48,311 nt of DNA from Actinomyces oris (GTDB lineage: Bacteria; Actinomycetota; Actinomycetes; Actinomycetales; Actinomycetaceae). The DNA lies in contig NZ_MSKL01000022.1 in assembly GCF_001937665.1 (NCBI RefSeq), forward strand, positions 1-48,311, in the 5' to 3' direction. This document shows, piece after piece, positions 1 through 9,152 of this stretch. A program made the translations under genes and the position numbers. The notes beneath the pieces were generated by a model. The model was given only the letters and a program-made list of their open reading frames with translations. It ran no database searches and was not told where the DNA came from. Each line of letters begins with the position of its first letter. Within the stretch, counting starts at the first letter, position 1.

Positions 1-294
1 GGTTCCCAGACCCTGACGTGGTGCCCGAGGTGGTGGTGCCACGATGAGGCAGTCTTCCGGCTCACAGCGCTGTGGACGGCCTGGGAGCACATGCGCGTCC
101 ACGACGGCCCCACAGCCATGGCCGCCTGGCTCGTCGAGTACGCCGACCCCATCATGAGCGTTGTCCTGGACGCCGAGGCCGGCCCCTTCCGGGGCTGCAA
201 GTCCGACCGCGGACACAAACACCTGCGCCCCCACAAGAACGCCGCCCTACCCTGCGAGCCGGCCCCCGCCGGCCTGTTCGACGAGCGCACCTGA
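1..294 (+). CDS. DUF4913-like protein, 5' end outside the window
   Basis: The reading frame is open from base 1 to a TGA at 292-294 and gives 97 residues. It contains a Trp/Cys-rich start (WCPRWW), an alternating hydrophobic segment with LWTAWEHMR, then ADPIMSVVLD and GPFRGC. This resembles DUF4913, a small actinobacterial family often found on conjugative elements and plasmids. Its molecular role is unknown. The gene converges on the leftward transfer operon, and a strong inverted repeat at 326-362 separates them. An internal ATG at 91 exists, but the conserved WCPRWW motif lies upstream of it, so the protein starts before the window. Family assignment is by remembered motif pattern. Confidence 0.7.
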   Translation, partial: GSQTLTWCPRWWCHDEAVFRLTALWTAWEHMRVHDGPTAMAAWLVEYADPIMSVVLDAEAGPFRGCKSDRGHKHLRPHKNAALPCEPAPAGLFDERT

Positions 295-325
295 CTACGT
301 TTCGCTCGGTCGCGCCAAGGCATGC

Positions 326-362
326 GGTGGGGCCCACCACGATGATCGTGGTGGGCCCCACC
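326..362. terminator. Perfect 18-bp inverted repeat, bidirectional terminator
   Basis: Bases 326-343 are exactly complementary to 345-362 around a single central base. The hairpin sits between the convergent ends of the DUF4913-like gene and the transfer operon. There is no long T tract on either side, which is common in high-GC actinobacterial terminators. Confidence 0.75.
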
Positions 363-382
363 TTCTGGCTGTGATCGGTCGC

Positions 383-1951
383 CTACCGGTGACGCTGACG
401 TCTGCGTGCACCACTTTGGCGTACGCCCTGCGAGCGGCCTCGTTGGCGAGGCTTGGACGGTGCTCGCGTGGCGCGGGAAGCCGGCTCGTGCAGGCCCTGT
501 TGGCCCGTGACCGCCGCGCGTACCGCCTCCGGTGGGGCGCCGGCCTCGAGCTGCTGTTGCGCCCACTCCTCTCGAGCGGCCTGCGAGTCCCAGACCGTCT
601 CACTGGCACGAGCCCAGGAGACATCAGCCTGCTCCCTGCTCGTCGTCGCGGTAGGTGCCCCTCCGGAGGCGTACAGAGCCTCACGCGCCTCACCTGCCTC
701 CAGGGTGGTGCGCGCGTGAGCCGCTGAGGCCCGTCCACGCGCCTCAGCGGCAGCGCCGGCGTAGGCGATGCGGTACGCGGCCACACGTCCCCTGGACGCC
801 GCGTTCTCCCCACCATCTACTCCGAAGCTGGTGACCAGGGCGCGCCGCTGGTGCAGCTGGAGACTGTCAAGGTAGACCTCCGGCGTCAAACCGGCCTGCT
901 CGGCCTCCCCAGCGGCCGCGCGCCTGGCCAGCTCGGTGTACGTGCCGCTGCGGGCAGGTGAGCTGGCGAGCTGCACCGCCCCGGGCACCGTCTGCGCCAC
1001 CCGGCTTCCCTGGTAGACGAAGTGCGCAAGCCACTGCTGCGGATCGGGATAGGCCCCGTCGTGCTCAACCTGCCAGGACCGTTTGAGCGCCGCCGCACTG
1101 TCAGCACCGATCACTGAGCCGATATCGACCTGGCTGCGGTCAGCGCCCGTGGCGTCCGCCAGCGCTGTCTGGTAGCCCTCGGCCGCCTGCGACTCAATGT
1201 CGGGCCTGACCCGACCGTCCAGGGACGACAGGGCCGGCGGCGCGTCCAGGTCGTAGCCCTCGGCCGCCAGGGAGGAGTACAGCCTGTGGGCCCACTGCCT
1301 GCTGGAGGAGTCCTCATCAAGGCCCGCCACCCAGGGCGCGTCATGGGTACTGTAGTGCTCCTTGACCCAGGCCACAGCCGTGGCCTGCTCGGCCTCCATA
1401 GCGTCGACCCGGGAGGCTGAGCGTGCCGGAGGCTCCTGGGACGCGGCATCACTGCCCCGGTCCTGACGGTCGTGCTCCTGGGCGGACTCATCAAGACGCC
1501 GTCCCCAGTCCTCCCGCTCCTCGCCGGCGATCGCCGGCGCAGCCGCCGCCAGGACCTCGGGGTCCACGTCCTGGCTCGTCAGCGGCTGGCTGGGCTGGGC
1601 AAGGTCGATGCTCCACCGCAGCTGGGCCTGCCGCTCGCACTCGACCACTGCTCGGGCAGCCTCAGGGTCGAGGAAAGAGAACCTTCCGGCCACTGAGTAG
1701 ACATGGGCCGCCTGCTCGGCCGTGGCGGTCTCCCACCACCCCTCATCGAGGGCCGACCGGTAGACGGGCGCGGCCAGGCGCCGCTCACCCTCCATGAACT
1801 GACGCACCCGCCGCTCGTCCTCGACGCTCTGCCTCTCGGCCCGGGCCAGGTCGCGCTGACGGCGCCTGGCCATGAACTCGGCAACCTGCATACCGGCACG
1901 CCAGCCCTTGATGATCTCCTGACTGGCCTCAGCCAGGACGTCGTCACTCAT
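383..1951 (-). CDS. Hydrophilic Ala/Glu/Arg-rich protein of the transfer operon, unknown function
   Basis: This 522-residue protein is the last gene of the leftward transfer operon. Its ATG overlaps the stop of the coupling-protein gene by ATGA, so translation is probably coupled. It has no signal peptide or membrane segment. The N-terminal 100 residues are charged and probably helical. The middle (about 190-340) is acidic and may be globular. The tail is a very basic Arg/Gln-rich stretch that could contact DNA. Its place directly after the VirD4-type gene suggests a mobilisation accessory or relaxosome-linked role, but no family was recognised and there are no relaxase motifs (no HUH triad). 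Confidence 0.7.
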   Translation of the reverse strand: MSDDVLAEASQEIIKGWRAGMQVAEFMARRRQRDLARAERQSVEDERRVRQFMEGERRLAAPVYRSALDEGWWETATAEQAAHVYSVAGRFSFLDPEAARAVVECERQAQLRWSIDLAQPSQPLTSQDVDPEVLAAAAPAIAGEEREDWGRRLDESAQEHDRQDRGSDAASQEPPARSASRVDAMEAEQATAVAWVKEHYSTHDAPWVAGLDEDSSSRQWAHRLYSSLAAEGYDLDAPPALSSLDGRVRPDIESQAAEGYQTALADATGADRSQVDIGSVIGADSAAALKRSWQVEHDGAYPDPQQWLAHFVYQGSRVAQTVPGAVQLASSPARSGTYTELARRAAAGEAEQAGLTPEVYLDSLQLHQRRALVTSFGVDGGENAASRGRVAAYRIAYAGAAAEARGRASAAHARTTLEAGEAREALYASGGAPTATTSREQADVSWARASETVWDSQAAREEWAQQQLEAGAPPEAVRAAVTGQQGLHEPASRATRAPSKPRQRGRSQGVRQSGARRRQRHR

Positions 1952-3645
1952 CGTGCACCTTCCTTGCTCATCGAGCTACTCGTCGTGGGAATGGTCTCCT
2001 CCCAGAAAGGGACGAGCCTGGTCAGTAGCGCGGTCGCCCCGGAGGCCAGCACCCACGCCCTGCCACGGGGCAGGGAACCGAGCTGGTCGACCGGCGCGAT
2101 CTTGCGCTCCTGGGCCTGAAGCGACCTCGTCGACGACGAGCCACCCTGCGAGCTGGTCGTCTGGACCTGATCGACCCAGTGCGAGCCGATCAGGTCCGAG
2201 AGCATCGAGAGGAACTCCGGCTCAGCGACGCCTCCGCCGTAGACCTTCACGTTCGCCGCAGACCACAGCGTCTGCATACCCTCACGGCCCCACGCCGCGA
2301 CCCCCTGGGACCAGCTCTGGAGCATCGCCTCCACCAGGAGCCCCCGTGACCCGAAGTGCGAGTACTGGGCCGGCAGTTGACTCCACCGGCAGACGTTCGC
2401 CGCCTCGTCCAGCTCCACCAGCGCCGGCACGCTCAGCCGGCCGCCGCTGTGACGCTTGGCATGCTCCATCGCGGTCTCGGTGAAGACCATCGTCAAGGCC
2501 GTCACCACAGGGGCAGCGCTCACCGGCCCCTCCTGGCTGAGCAGGTAGAGAGTGTCAGAGCTGCGCACAAGATCGTCGATACGCAGCTCCGGGATCCAGT
2601 TGTTCGGCCTCACCCACGACATGGTCCGGTCGTCAGCCGTGAACCCCATGATCTGCTGCGCCCCGGCGAAGATGCCCGAACGGGTCACCTCCACCATGTT
2701 GAGCGTTGCCTGGAGCTCATCGGCCTTCTCGTACTCCCCGGCCTGACGCAGAAGCAGCACCGGCTCGTCGTCGCTGGGGTCGTTGACCCACCGCTTGACC
2801 TCATCCAGAGACTGCCCTGACCTGGCGGCGGCCAGCAGAAGACGCGCCACCAGGTCACGAGCACCGGTGTCGAAGAACGGATTGGACTGGCCGCCGGCGG
2901 GCCGGCTGGCGTCCATCAGCGCCTGCGCCATCGCAGTAGCACGCACGGAGCTGGTGACGTAGCTCAACGGGTTCCACCAGAAGGACTGGGGCTCACCAAC
3001 GATCTCCTGCGGGTCGAACACCCACACCTTCCCGCGCTCCTGGCGCTGTTCTCGCGTCAGCTGAACGATGTCGGGCTTGTTTGACGTCGCCACCACCAGG
3101 CCCGGTGCCGCCAGAATCCGTGGCACCACCCAGCAGGTCGTCTTCCCCGTCCTAGGGCCAGCGATACCCACACCCACCGCCTCGAAATCGGAGTACAGGG
3201 GCCGGTTGTCACTAACTGCCCTGCCTATCGGTAGCCCGAAGCTGTCGGTCGCCACCCCCAGGCGCCGGGCTGTGGCCTCCACCTGCCCACGGCTGAGCGG
3301 CTCCGTGTCAGACCTGTGGCCCACCAGGGCCGCCGCCTCATCCCCACGACGTCGCCGGCCACGCACGCGCCGACGAGCCAGATGGACCCCCAGCACCACC
3401 GCAGGCAGGAGCGCCGCCACGAGCCCGATGCACACCCACATGCCGGTACTCGCCTTCAAGGAGCCCTTCAGCAGCGCTATCACCAGGGTGAAGGGGTTCC
3501 ACGACGGTGAAGGTTGGCCGGTCCACCACGCCCACAGGTGCACGCCCCCATCCAGGCACACCGAGAAGACACCGAAGGCGATCAGCCCCACCCACAGCAG
3601 GATCGTGGACGGCTCCCACGTCCTGATCTCATCACGCAGCCGCAC
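1948..3645 (-). CDS. VirD4/TraG-type type IV coupling protein
   Basis: This is the membrane-anchored ATPase that links the relaxosome to the secretion channel. From the GTG at 3645 the protein has 565 residues. Two membrane segments lie at about 13-32 and 67-90, followed by an Arg-rich cytoplasmic stretch. The Walker A motif is GPRTGKTT (about 163-170) and the Walker B motif is ALVELDEAANV (about 408-418), as in TraG/TraD/VirD4 proteins. The frame is open further upstream to 3813, but those 56 residues lack conserved character and lie entirely within the VirB4 gene. The GTG at 3645 (or the one at 3654) gives a short overlap with the VirB4 stop at 3632-3634. The downstream neighbour is coupled by ATGA. 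Confidence 0.88.
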   Translation of the reverse strand: MRLRDEIRTWEPSTILLWVGLIAFGVFSVCLDGGVHLWAWWTGQPSPSWNPFTLVIALLKGSLKASTGMWVCIGLVAALLPAVVLGVHLARRRVRGRRRRGDEAAALVGHRSDTEPLSRGQVEATARRLGVATDSFGLPIGRAVSDNRPLYSDFEAVGVGIAGPRTGKTTCWVVPRILAAPGLVVATSNKPDIVQLTREQRQERGKVWVFDPQEIVGEPQSFWWNPLSYVTSSVRATAMAQALMDASRPAGGQSNPFFDTGARDLVARLLLAAARSGQSLDEVKRWVNDPSDDEPVLLLRQAGEYEKADELQATLNMVEVTRSGIFAGAQQIMGFTADDRTMSWVRPNNWIPELRIDDLVRSSDTLYLLSQEGPVSAAPVVTALTMVFTETAMEHAKRHSGGRLSVPALVELDEAANVCRWSQLPAQYSHFGSRGLLVEAMLQSWSQGVAAWGREGMQTLWSAANVKVYGGGVAEPEFLSMLSDLIGSHWVDQVQTTSSQGGSSSTRSLQAQERKIAPVDQLGSLPRGRAWVLASGATALLTRLVPFWEETIPTTSSSMSKEGAR

Positions 3646-5179
3646 CGGTCTCACCGTCCTCGGCGGCCATCGCCCACCGCTTGTTGGTGTTGTTGATATC
3701 CACCTCGGAGTCAGCCAGGTGCAGGTGAAACGGGAATCCTGGAGCGTCCGACGTCTTGAGCATGAAGTTCCCCATCCCGGCCGGCGGAACCTGCTCCCCA
3801 GACGTCGGGTCAAGGCTCCCCGGAGCGTTCCAGGAACGTAGCAGGGCCTGCTCCTCCAGGCTCAGGTTGAACACCGTGGCGATCATCTGCATCTCCCGCG
3901 GCGGGACGCCGCCGGTGAAGAGCATCTTGCTCCGCTCCACGAAGCCCCGCGCCTTGACCCGGTCCTCCTCGTTGGGCAGCGTGTCCATGTCGGTGATGGA
4001 GTGCGTGCACATCACCTGTCCCACGCCCAGCGACCGGTTGGTGCGCGTCAGTGCGTCGATGCGGTCCACCAGGCCTGAAGAGGCGCGCAGGATCCTCCAC
4101 ATCTCATCCATGATGACGTTGTAGTGACGCCGTGGCGCCACCCCCGCGTCAGCCAAGGTTTGAGAAATTTCCACCGTGGCGAACCCGTAGCTCCAGGTGG
4201 CCAGCAGGGTCGCGGCCTGCACGTCACTGGACTCTGCCTGCGTGGCCGACACATCGAAGACAACGCTTCTGTCCATCATCATCGGCGTGGTCGTGGCCGC
4301 GGCGAAGATCCCACCCAACCGGCCCGACAGCAGCGCCATCAGCGATGCCTCCAGGTTCTCCGTGACATCCCGGTAGCGCTCCATCGACCCCCGGTCCAGG
4401 GCGGCGGCACGAAGCTCCGCAGGCGCCTGGCGCACGACCTCGAGCAGGTCGGCCAGCACCGGCGACCCACCACGCTCCTCCAGGATCCGCACTGCGGCGT
4501 CCAGGATCACCTCCTCCCTGTCCGTGGGGGCCTGACGGCGCACGATATGGATCAGGGAGATGATCAGGGTCTTCTTGCGCTCGTGCGCCGCCTGAAGCAG
4601 CGCTGCCCGCTCCTGCGGATGATCGGTCAGCAGCCGAGCCGCCTCGGCCACGTTGCCGGCATCCAGAGGGTTGATCCCCGCCAGCCCGTGACCGATCCGC
4701 ACCACCTGGCCTCCAAGCGCACGCACGACATCGCCATAGTCCGGCTTGATATCTCCGACCACCATGGAGTGGATGCCGCGGTTGGCCAGCCCCAGCATGA
4801 TCCGCCGGATCAGCGTCGACTTCCCCAAGCCGTTGAGACCCATCACCATGGCCGACGGCGCCGAGATGATCCGCCGCTCGAACCACGCCATGTGGTCCGC
4901 GCACAAGGTGCCCGGACCGTTGAGGTTCTCACCCAGGATCACCCCCTCCAAAGGAGTGGCCCCGCCGACCACGAACGGATATAATCCGCACCCCTGCACC
5001 GACGTCGTGCGAAACATCCGCACCCTCGGCATCATCGCGGCCCGGCCACACCCCGGTCCCGCCGGCCCCAGGGCGCCGGCGGCCGGAGAGGCGCTGCCCC
5101 CGGTCAACAGCCCCACCATCTGAGTGGCGACCGTGACCGCCGCCCTACCCGCGTTAGCCAACGCCTTCAACGCATCCAT
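3632..5179 (-). CDS. VirB4/TraC-type conjugation ATPase
   Basis: This ATPase powers assembly and transport of the conjugative channel. Starting at the ATG at 5179 it has 515 residues. A Gly/Ala-rich N-terminus precedes a Walker A motif GLNGLGKST (about 114-122), a GDIKPDYGD segment (about 142-150) and a Walker B motif VIMDEMW (about 355-361). The ATG shares one base with the TGA of the SCO6880-type gene (TGATG) and has a purine-rich GAGGGG tract upstream. A longer frame to 5266 exists but overlaps the neighbour. VirB4 proteins are usually larger. Here the N-terminal VirB4 portion appears to be a separate polypeptide, the preceding SCO6880-type protein, as is common in actinobacterial elements. 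Confidence 0.85.
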   Translation of the reverse strand: MDALKALANAGRAAVTVATQMVGLLTGGSASPAAGALGPAGPGCGRAAMMPRVRMFRTTSVQGCGLYPFVVGGATPLEGVILGENLNGPGTLCADHMAWFERRIISAPSAMVMGLNGLGKSTLIRRIMLGLANRGIHSMVVGDIKPDYGDVVRALGGQVVRIGHGLAGINPLDAGNVAEAARLLTDHPQERAALLQAAHERKKTLIISLIHIVRRQAPTDREEVILDAAVRILEERGGSPVLADLLEVVRQAPAELRAAALDRGSMERYRDVTENLEASLMALLSGRLGGIFAAATTTPMMMDRSVVFDVSATQAESSDVQAATLLATWSYGFATVEISQTLADAGVAPRRHYNVIMDEMWRILRASSGLVDRIDALTRTNRSLGVGQVMCTHSITDMDTLPNEEDRVKARGFVERSKMLFTGGVPPREMQMIATVFNLSLEEQALLRSWNAPGSLDPTSGEQVPPAGMGNFMLKTSDAPGFPFHLHLADSEVDINNTNKRWAMAAEDGETGAAA

Positions 5180-6669
5180 CAGCGTCCCCTCTTCCCCATG
5201 GCCTGGTCCCCGGGCCGGAGCCCCAGAGGCAGCCCCACAGCGAAACCGGAGTCCTGAGCGCCCCACGCCTCACGGATCAGCAGCCGGCTGGAAGAGGCCA
5301 GAGACTCCACCGGCGCGGCCGCGTCCTCCACGTCACCCGACGTCGTCGTGCAGGTAATCACCGCACCGAAGTCAAGCAGACCGCCTCCAGCGGCCTCCTC
5401 ATCAGCCATCTGACGAGCCACCTGGGCCTCACGCACAGCACGCGCGCTCGGGTTGACGCCGGTCAGACGCGCGGTGGCCTGGTTGACATCATCGTCGATG
5501 ATCGACGGAGCCACAGCGGCGTCAATCGGACGGTACAGCAACGTCACCCGCTTGCGCTCCACGTTCGGGTGCAGGCCCAAGATGGGCTCCAGCACCCGGA
5601 ACTGCACCGTCCCCGACGGCGGCGAGGACATCGTCCACACCCGAGACACACCCGAGTCATGCTCATACCGGTCACGCTGCGCGTCGTGACCAGCAGGCCC
5701 GCACTGGCCCCATTCAAGAGCCACCGTCTCACCTCGAGAGGCCGCAGTATCAAACAGAGCGGCACTAGCCGGGTCATGAGCGATACGCACCATCTGGCAC
5801 AGCTCCCTGGCCGTCATCAGGTGCACCGGCCCGGTACCCGCATGCTGAAGCGTCTGCGTCAGACCCGGAAGCCGCGTCGCGATCTCCTGCTCAGCCAGGC
5901 CCTGCTTACCAGCCCCCATGGCCGACGGGCTGAACGTCATTGACGCCCACACCTTGATATCGACCGCACCCTGTGCGGAGGAGTCCACCACCTCACTGAT
6001 CACCCGCCGGGCCACCTCCGGCGCCCCGGGAGCCGACTGGCGTGCCATCGCCCGCCGCAGACGCTCCCCGGAGTCAGGGCACGTCTCGACACTCACCGAC
6101 GCAGCCACAACACCGGCCTCACCCGACAGGTTGCCCAACCAGTGACCGAACAGGGCCACCAGGTCATTGGCCTGGTCCAGATCCACCAGTCCCGTTCCCG
6201 GTGGGGACAGGGCCATCACCACCGCCAGAGACTTGTCCCCATGGTGGACCAGAGCGAACGGGCGCCCCACAGAGTCCGTGTGCTCACTGAGCGTCGAGCG
6301 CCACAGCACCCCCGGCAGCCGGAAACCACCAGTGGTGTACCGCGGCGCCAACGGCCCCGAGACGTACCGGGTGGAGCCGCTGCGGGCCGCGCGACGGAAC
6401 CGCAGCCTCTCAGCGCCCTTGTCCAGCAGTGACATCGCGTGCTTGTCCTTCGTCGTCACCAGATACAGCACGCCGGCCTCGACCACCAGCACCCCACCGG
6501 CCCACAGCACATTGGTGAACATCATCGTCGCGATCACGACAATGAGCCCACCCAGTGCCGCCATCGTCTCCCGCATGGTCAACGCGCCGATACCCGCAGA
6601 CCGAGGCTCACGCCACCCACCGTAGGTACGTACCTCCGTCTTCGCCTGCGCCTGAACAGCAGCACTCAT
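5179..6669 (-). CDS. SCO6880-type conjugation protein (PrgI/VirB4 N-terminal-like)
   Basis: This 496-residue protein has a short cytoplasmic start, then two closely spaced membrane segments (about 33-52 and 55-72), then a long soluble region with no Walker motif. The conserved pattern around YGGWREPRS at the start and the two-helix hairpin is the SCO6880 arrangement, which fuses a PrgI-like membrane hairpin to a VirB4 N-terminal-like domain. It lies directly before the VirB4 ATPase gene, as expected if the two proteins together replace a full-length VirB4. The ATG overlaps the stop of the VirB6-like gene by ATGA. Confidence 0.82.
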   Translation of the reverse strand: MSAAVQAQAKTEVRTYGGWREPRSAGIGALTMRETMAALGGLIVVIATMMFTNVLWAGGVLVVEAGVLYLVTTKDKHAMSLLDKGAERLRFRRAARSGSTRYVSGPLAPRYTTGGFRLPGVLWRSTLSEHTDSVGRPFALVHHGDKSLAVVMALSPPGTGLVDLDQANDLVALFGHWLGNLSGEAGVVAASVSVETCPDSGERLRRAMARQSAPGAPEVARRVISEVVDSSAQGAVDIKVWASMTFSPSAMGAGKQGLAEQEIATRLPGLTQTLQHAGTGPVHLMTARELCQMVRIAHDPASAALFDTAASRGETVALEWGQCGPAGHDAQRDRYEHDSGVSRVWTMSSPPSGTVQFRVLEPILGLHPNVERKRVTLLYRPIDAAVAPSIIDDDVNQATARLTGVNPSARAVREAQVARQMADEEAAGGGLLDFGAVITCTTTSGDVEDAAAPVESLASSSRLLIREAWGAQDSGFAVGLPLGLRPGDQAMGKRGR

Positions 6670-8054
6670 CTCCTATGCACCTCTCTCGCTCCCGTTGACT
6701 GACTACCCCCACCGCTACTCGGTGAACCACCACTAGGACGTCCTGCGCCTGAGTAGCTCCGGCCACCCTGAGCGCCGGAGGGACCTGCGGCGCTGGGCGC
6801 CGCCACCGGGGCCGCCCCCGAGTTTCCAGTGGACTGATCGGCCACGCTCCTGGCCGCACCCACGCCGGCACCCACGACCTTCGCTCCCGCGACAATCCCA
6901 GCAGCCACAGGTCCGCCAGCAGCAGCACCAGCACCGCCAGCGGCACCCGCCGCACCACCACCAGCGGCACCGGCACCCGCGCCGCCACCAGCAGCAGCAC
7001 CACTGCTGGCAGCTCCGCTACTGGCGCCGCCGGTGGGCGCCGCGCCAGTAGGAGCCTGCGTCGACTGAGGCTGACTCGGAGGCCTGGAGGACGACCCACC
7101 TCCACCGCCACCACCGGAACCACCCCGGCGAATCGAACGGTTCGCGACGTTCACCGCACCCGTGGCCAGCATCCCGCCGACCAGGCCGATGGCGCCGCTA
7201 CCACCATTACCGATGTTCGCCGTTACCGGCACCAGGAACATCACCAGTGCAGGCAAGGCCACAATCGCCAGGATCAGGAAGATGATCCCCATCAGGAACT
7301 TCCCGATGTCGTCGGTAAAGCTGTAGCTGTCCCCAGACAGCAGCTTCAGCGAGGCCGCGTAGACCGTCGAGGCGGTGGGCTTGAACGCGACAAAGGCCAT
7401 TGTCCAGGCAACGTACTTGTTGAACCACTGCTTCCCCCACGACGTCGTCGACGCAGCCGCGGCCAGCGGCGAGAAACCAGTCAGAAGAGTTAGCAGCCCC
7501 GAGCGGACGAACATCAAGAAAACCTGCACGATGTTCGACAGCAGCGCGATCAGGCCCCCGACGATGAGCATGATCATGCCCAGCTGGCCAGTCTGAAACA
7601 GGCTCATGTCCAGGATCTTCGTCAGGAATTTTCCATCATCCTTGGATCCGGCCTGCTCAATGATCCATGGCGAGTACAGGTCCCCGATCTCCAGCAGGAG
7701 CTGCGTGATCGTCGGGAAGGCCGCCGACACCACGATCAGGCGCAGCAGGCCCCCCTGCGCTTCGTGCAACGGCTCCATCCGTTGCCGCCAGGCCATCTGC
7801 ATAGCCGCAAACACCAAGGACACGATGGCTATGACGATCGTCAGCCACCGCTGGTGATCCTGAATGAACGACGCCACCGACTCATCGCCACCGACATCAG
7901 CCTTGACATTGACCCAGATCGTCCCCAAGGACACGAGGGTCTTATTGACTCCAGTCGTAACGTGCTCAGCCCATTTCGAGACAATATCGTCCCCGGCCTT
8001 AGCGACCGCCTCGCCGGCCTTGCACGTCAGCTCCCAGAAGTGGCAGTCACTCAT
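6666..8054 (-). CDS. VirB6/TrbL-like polytopic channel protein with Gly/Ala/Ser-rich tail
   Basis: From the ATG at 8054 the protein has 462 residues. It has a periplasmic-type start with two Cys, then about six hydrophobic segments between residues 65 and 310. A roughly 140-residue tail follows, almost entirely Gly, Ala, Ser and Pro with a run of seven Gly. This layout matches the VirB6/TrbL-type inner-membrane component of actinobacterial type IV secretion systems. The frame is open to 8195, but the ATG at 8054 lies 1 base after the upstream stop (TGA at 8056-8058) and starts a sensible protein. The low-complexity tail probably extends into the cytoplasm; its partner is unknown. Confidence 0.75.
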   Translation of the reverse strand: MSDCHFWELTCKAGEAVAKAGDDIVSKWAEHVTTGVNKTLVSLGTIWVNVKADVGGDESVASFIQDHQRWLTIVIAIVSLVFAAMQMAWRQRMEPLHEAQGGLLRLIVVSAAFPTITQLLLEIGDLYSPWIIEQAGSKDDGKFLTKILDMSLFQTGQLGMIMLIVGGLIALLSNIVQVFLMFVRSGLLTLLTGFSPLAAAASTTSWGKQWFNKYVAWTMAFVAFKPTASTVYAASLKLLSGDSYSFTDDIGKFLMGIIFLILAIVALPALVMFLVPVTANIGNGGSGAIGLVGGMLATGAVNVANRSIRRGGSGGGGGGGSSSRPPSQPQSTQAPTGAAPTGGASSGAASSGAAAGGGAGAGAAGGGAAGAAGGAGAAAGGPVAAGIVAGAKVVGAGVGAARSVADQSTGNSGAAPVAAPSAAGPSGAQGGRSYSGAGRPSGGSPSSGGGSQSTGAREVHRR

Positions 8055-8055
8055 G

Positions 8056-8847
8056 TCAGACGTCCCATTCCGTGAAACCGCCCTGGGCGACAGAGTCCAC
8101 CGGCTCCTGACCCCAGGAGTTGGACGCAGGCGCCACGACCTTCCAGTCCCCCTTCTCCCAACGCAGGAGAACCGGCCAGGAAACCAGGCCCTCATCCGAG
8201 GAACGCCCCGTCCTGACCGCCAGGGTCACGACAACCTCGTCAGGGCCACGCACGTCGACCTTGAACCCATTGATCTTCAAAGGGCTGGAGGTCGACCCGT
8301 CCCATCCGTCATCAACCTGACGAGCCAGACGATCCCTGTCCGGCCCCTCAGCCATCAACGCTGTGATGACCTCAGGCAGACGCTGCTCGCTCGAGAACCA
8401 CTTCATCCAGTTCGCCGACGCCAGGACCGCGCCCGTAGGGGAGTGGGCGAAGCACCTGCTGATACCCGACCGCATATCTGGTCCCACGCCATCAACGACA
8501 GGAATGTCTAGCCCCGGCGCAATCGTATGGGTACGGCCGACAGGCGCCTGAACAGGGACCTGCTGGTCTCCCGCGGCCAGACCGCACGCCGACGCCGCAG
8601 GATCCGAGCCGGCAGACGCCGCACCAGTCCCCGCAGCACTCGCCGAGGCCGGCGGGTGCGTAGCCGATGGGGCCGGTGAGCTGCCACCGGCGCGGCCACC
8701 CACCACCCAGGCGCCAAGCGCAAGCACGACGACCAGGAACACTGCCGCGGCGATGAACCACGGCGACGAGAATGGACTACCACTACCTTCGTTGCTCTTC
8801 TGGCTGGCACCGTCCGGGCTTCCAGCCGTCATGTTCCCCCCGCTCAT
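8056..8847 (-). CDS. Bitopic protein of the transfer operon, possibly VirB8/TcpC-like
   Basis: The protein has 263 residues from the ATG at 8847, which overlaps the upstream stop by ATGA. A second in-frame ATG at 8832 has a much better ribosome site (a run of six G, three bases before it) and may be the true start. A cytoplasmic Ser/Gly-rich segment is followed by one strong membrane helix (about 30-50), a Ser/Ala/Pro linker, and an extracytoplasmic domain ending in beta-strand-like stretches (VVVTLAVRTG, WPVLLRWEKGDWKVV). That end resembles the NTF2-like fold of VirB8/TcpC proteins. The VirB8 role is an inference from topology and context only. Confidence 0.68.
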   Translation of the reverse strand: MSGGNMTAGSPDGASQKSNEGSGSPFSSPWFIAAAVFLVVVLALGAWVVGGRAGGSSPAPSATHPPASASAAGTGAASAGSDPAASACGLAAGDQQVPVQAPVGRTHTIAPGLDIPVVDGVGPDMRSGISRCFAHSPTGAVLASANWMKWFSSEQRLPEVITALMAEGPDRDRLARQVDDGWDGSTSSPLKINGFKVDVRGPDEVVVTLAVRTGRSSDEGLVSWPVLLRWEKGDWKVVAPASNSWGQEPVDSVAQGGFTEWDV

Positions 8848-9152
8848 GACTGCAACGCCGCAATCAGAGAACCAGCAGCGCCGCACACGACCGCGGCGGC
8901 CATGACAGCGCCAAGCGACTTGGCGTGATCCTCGCTCTCACCGCGCCTGTTGTTGATCGCAAGCTTCGCGGCCACGAAAATGAGCCCGAAGATGCAGACG
9001 GCAAAGCAGCCCCACTTGGTCCACCCGATGACCGTGTTGGTCTTCGCCGCCACACCCGGAGGCGCCACCGGTCCTGAGTCCATGGGCGCCAGGCCCGCCT
9101 GTAACAGGGTCGTGTGCACGTTCGCCACAGCACCGAGAACGACATCATTCAT
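8844..9152 (-). CDS. Small two-helix membrane protein, VirB2-like candidate
   Basis: The 102-residue protein has a soluble first third and two hydrophobic segments (about 42-66 and 80-100) joined by a short charged loop (NNRRGESEDHAK). Size, topology and position at the head of a type IV secretion operon fit a VirB2/TrbC-like subunit, although no cleavable signal peptide is obvious. The gene overlaps its neighbours by ATGA on both sides. Confidence 0.65.
   Translation of the reverse strand: MNDVVLGAVANVHTTLLQAGLAPMDSGPVAPPGVAAKTNTVIGWTKWGCFAVCIFGLIFVAAKLAINNRRGESEDHAKSLGAVMAAAVVCGAAGSLIAALQS

Noticed and set aside
3646-3813. 56-residue N-terminal extension of the coupling protein
   Set aside because: It lies wholly inside the VirB4 gene, has no conserved character, and a GTG at 3645 gives the usual short overlap.
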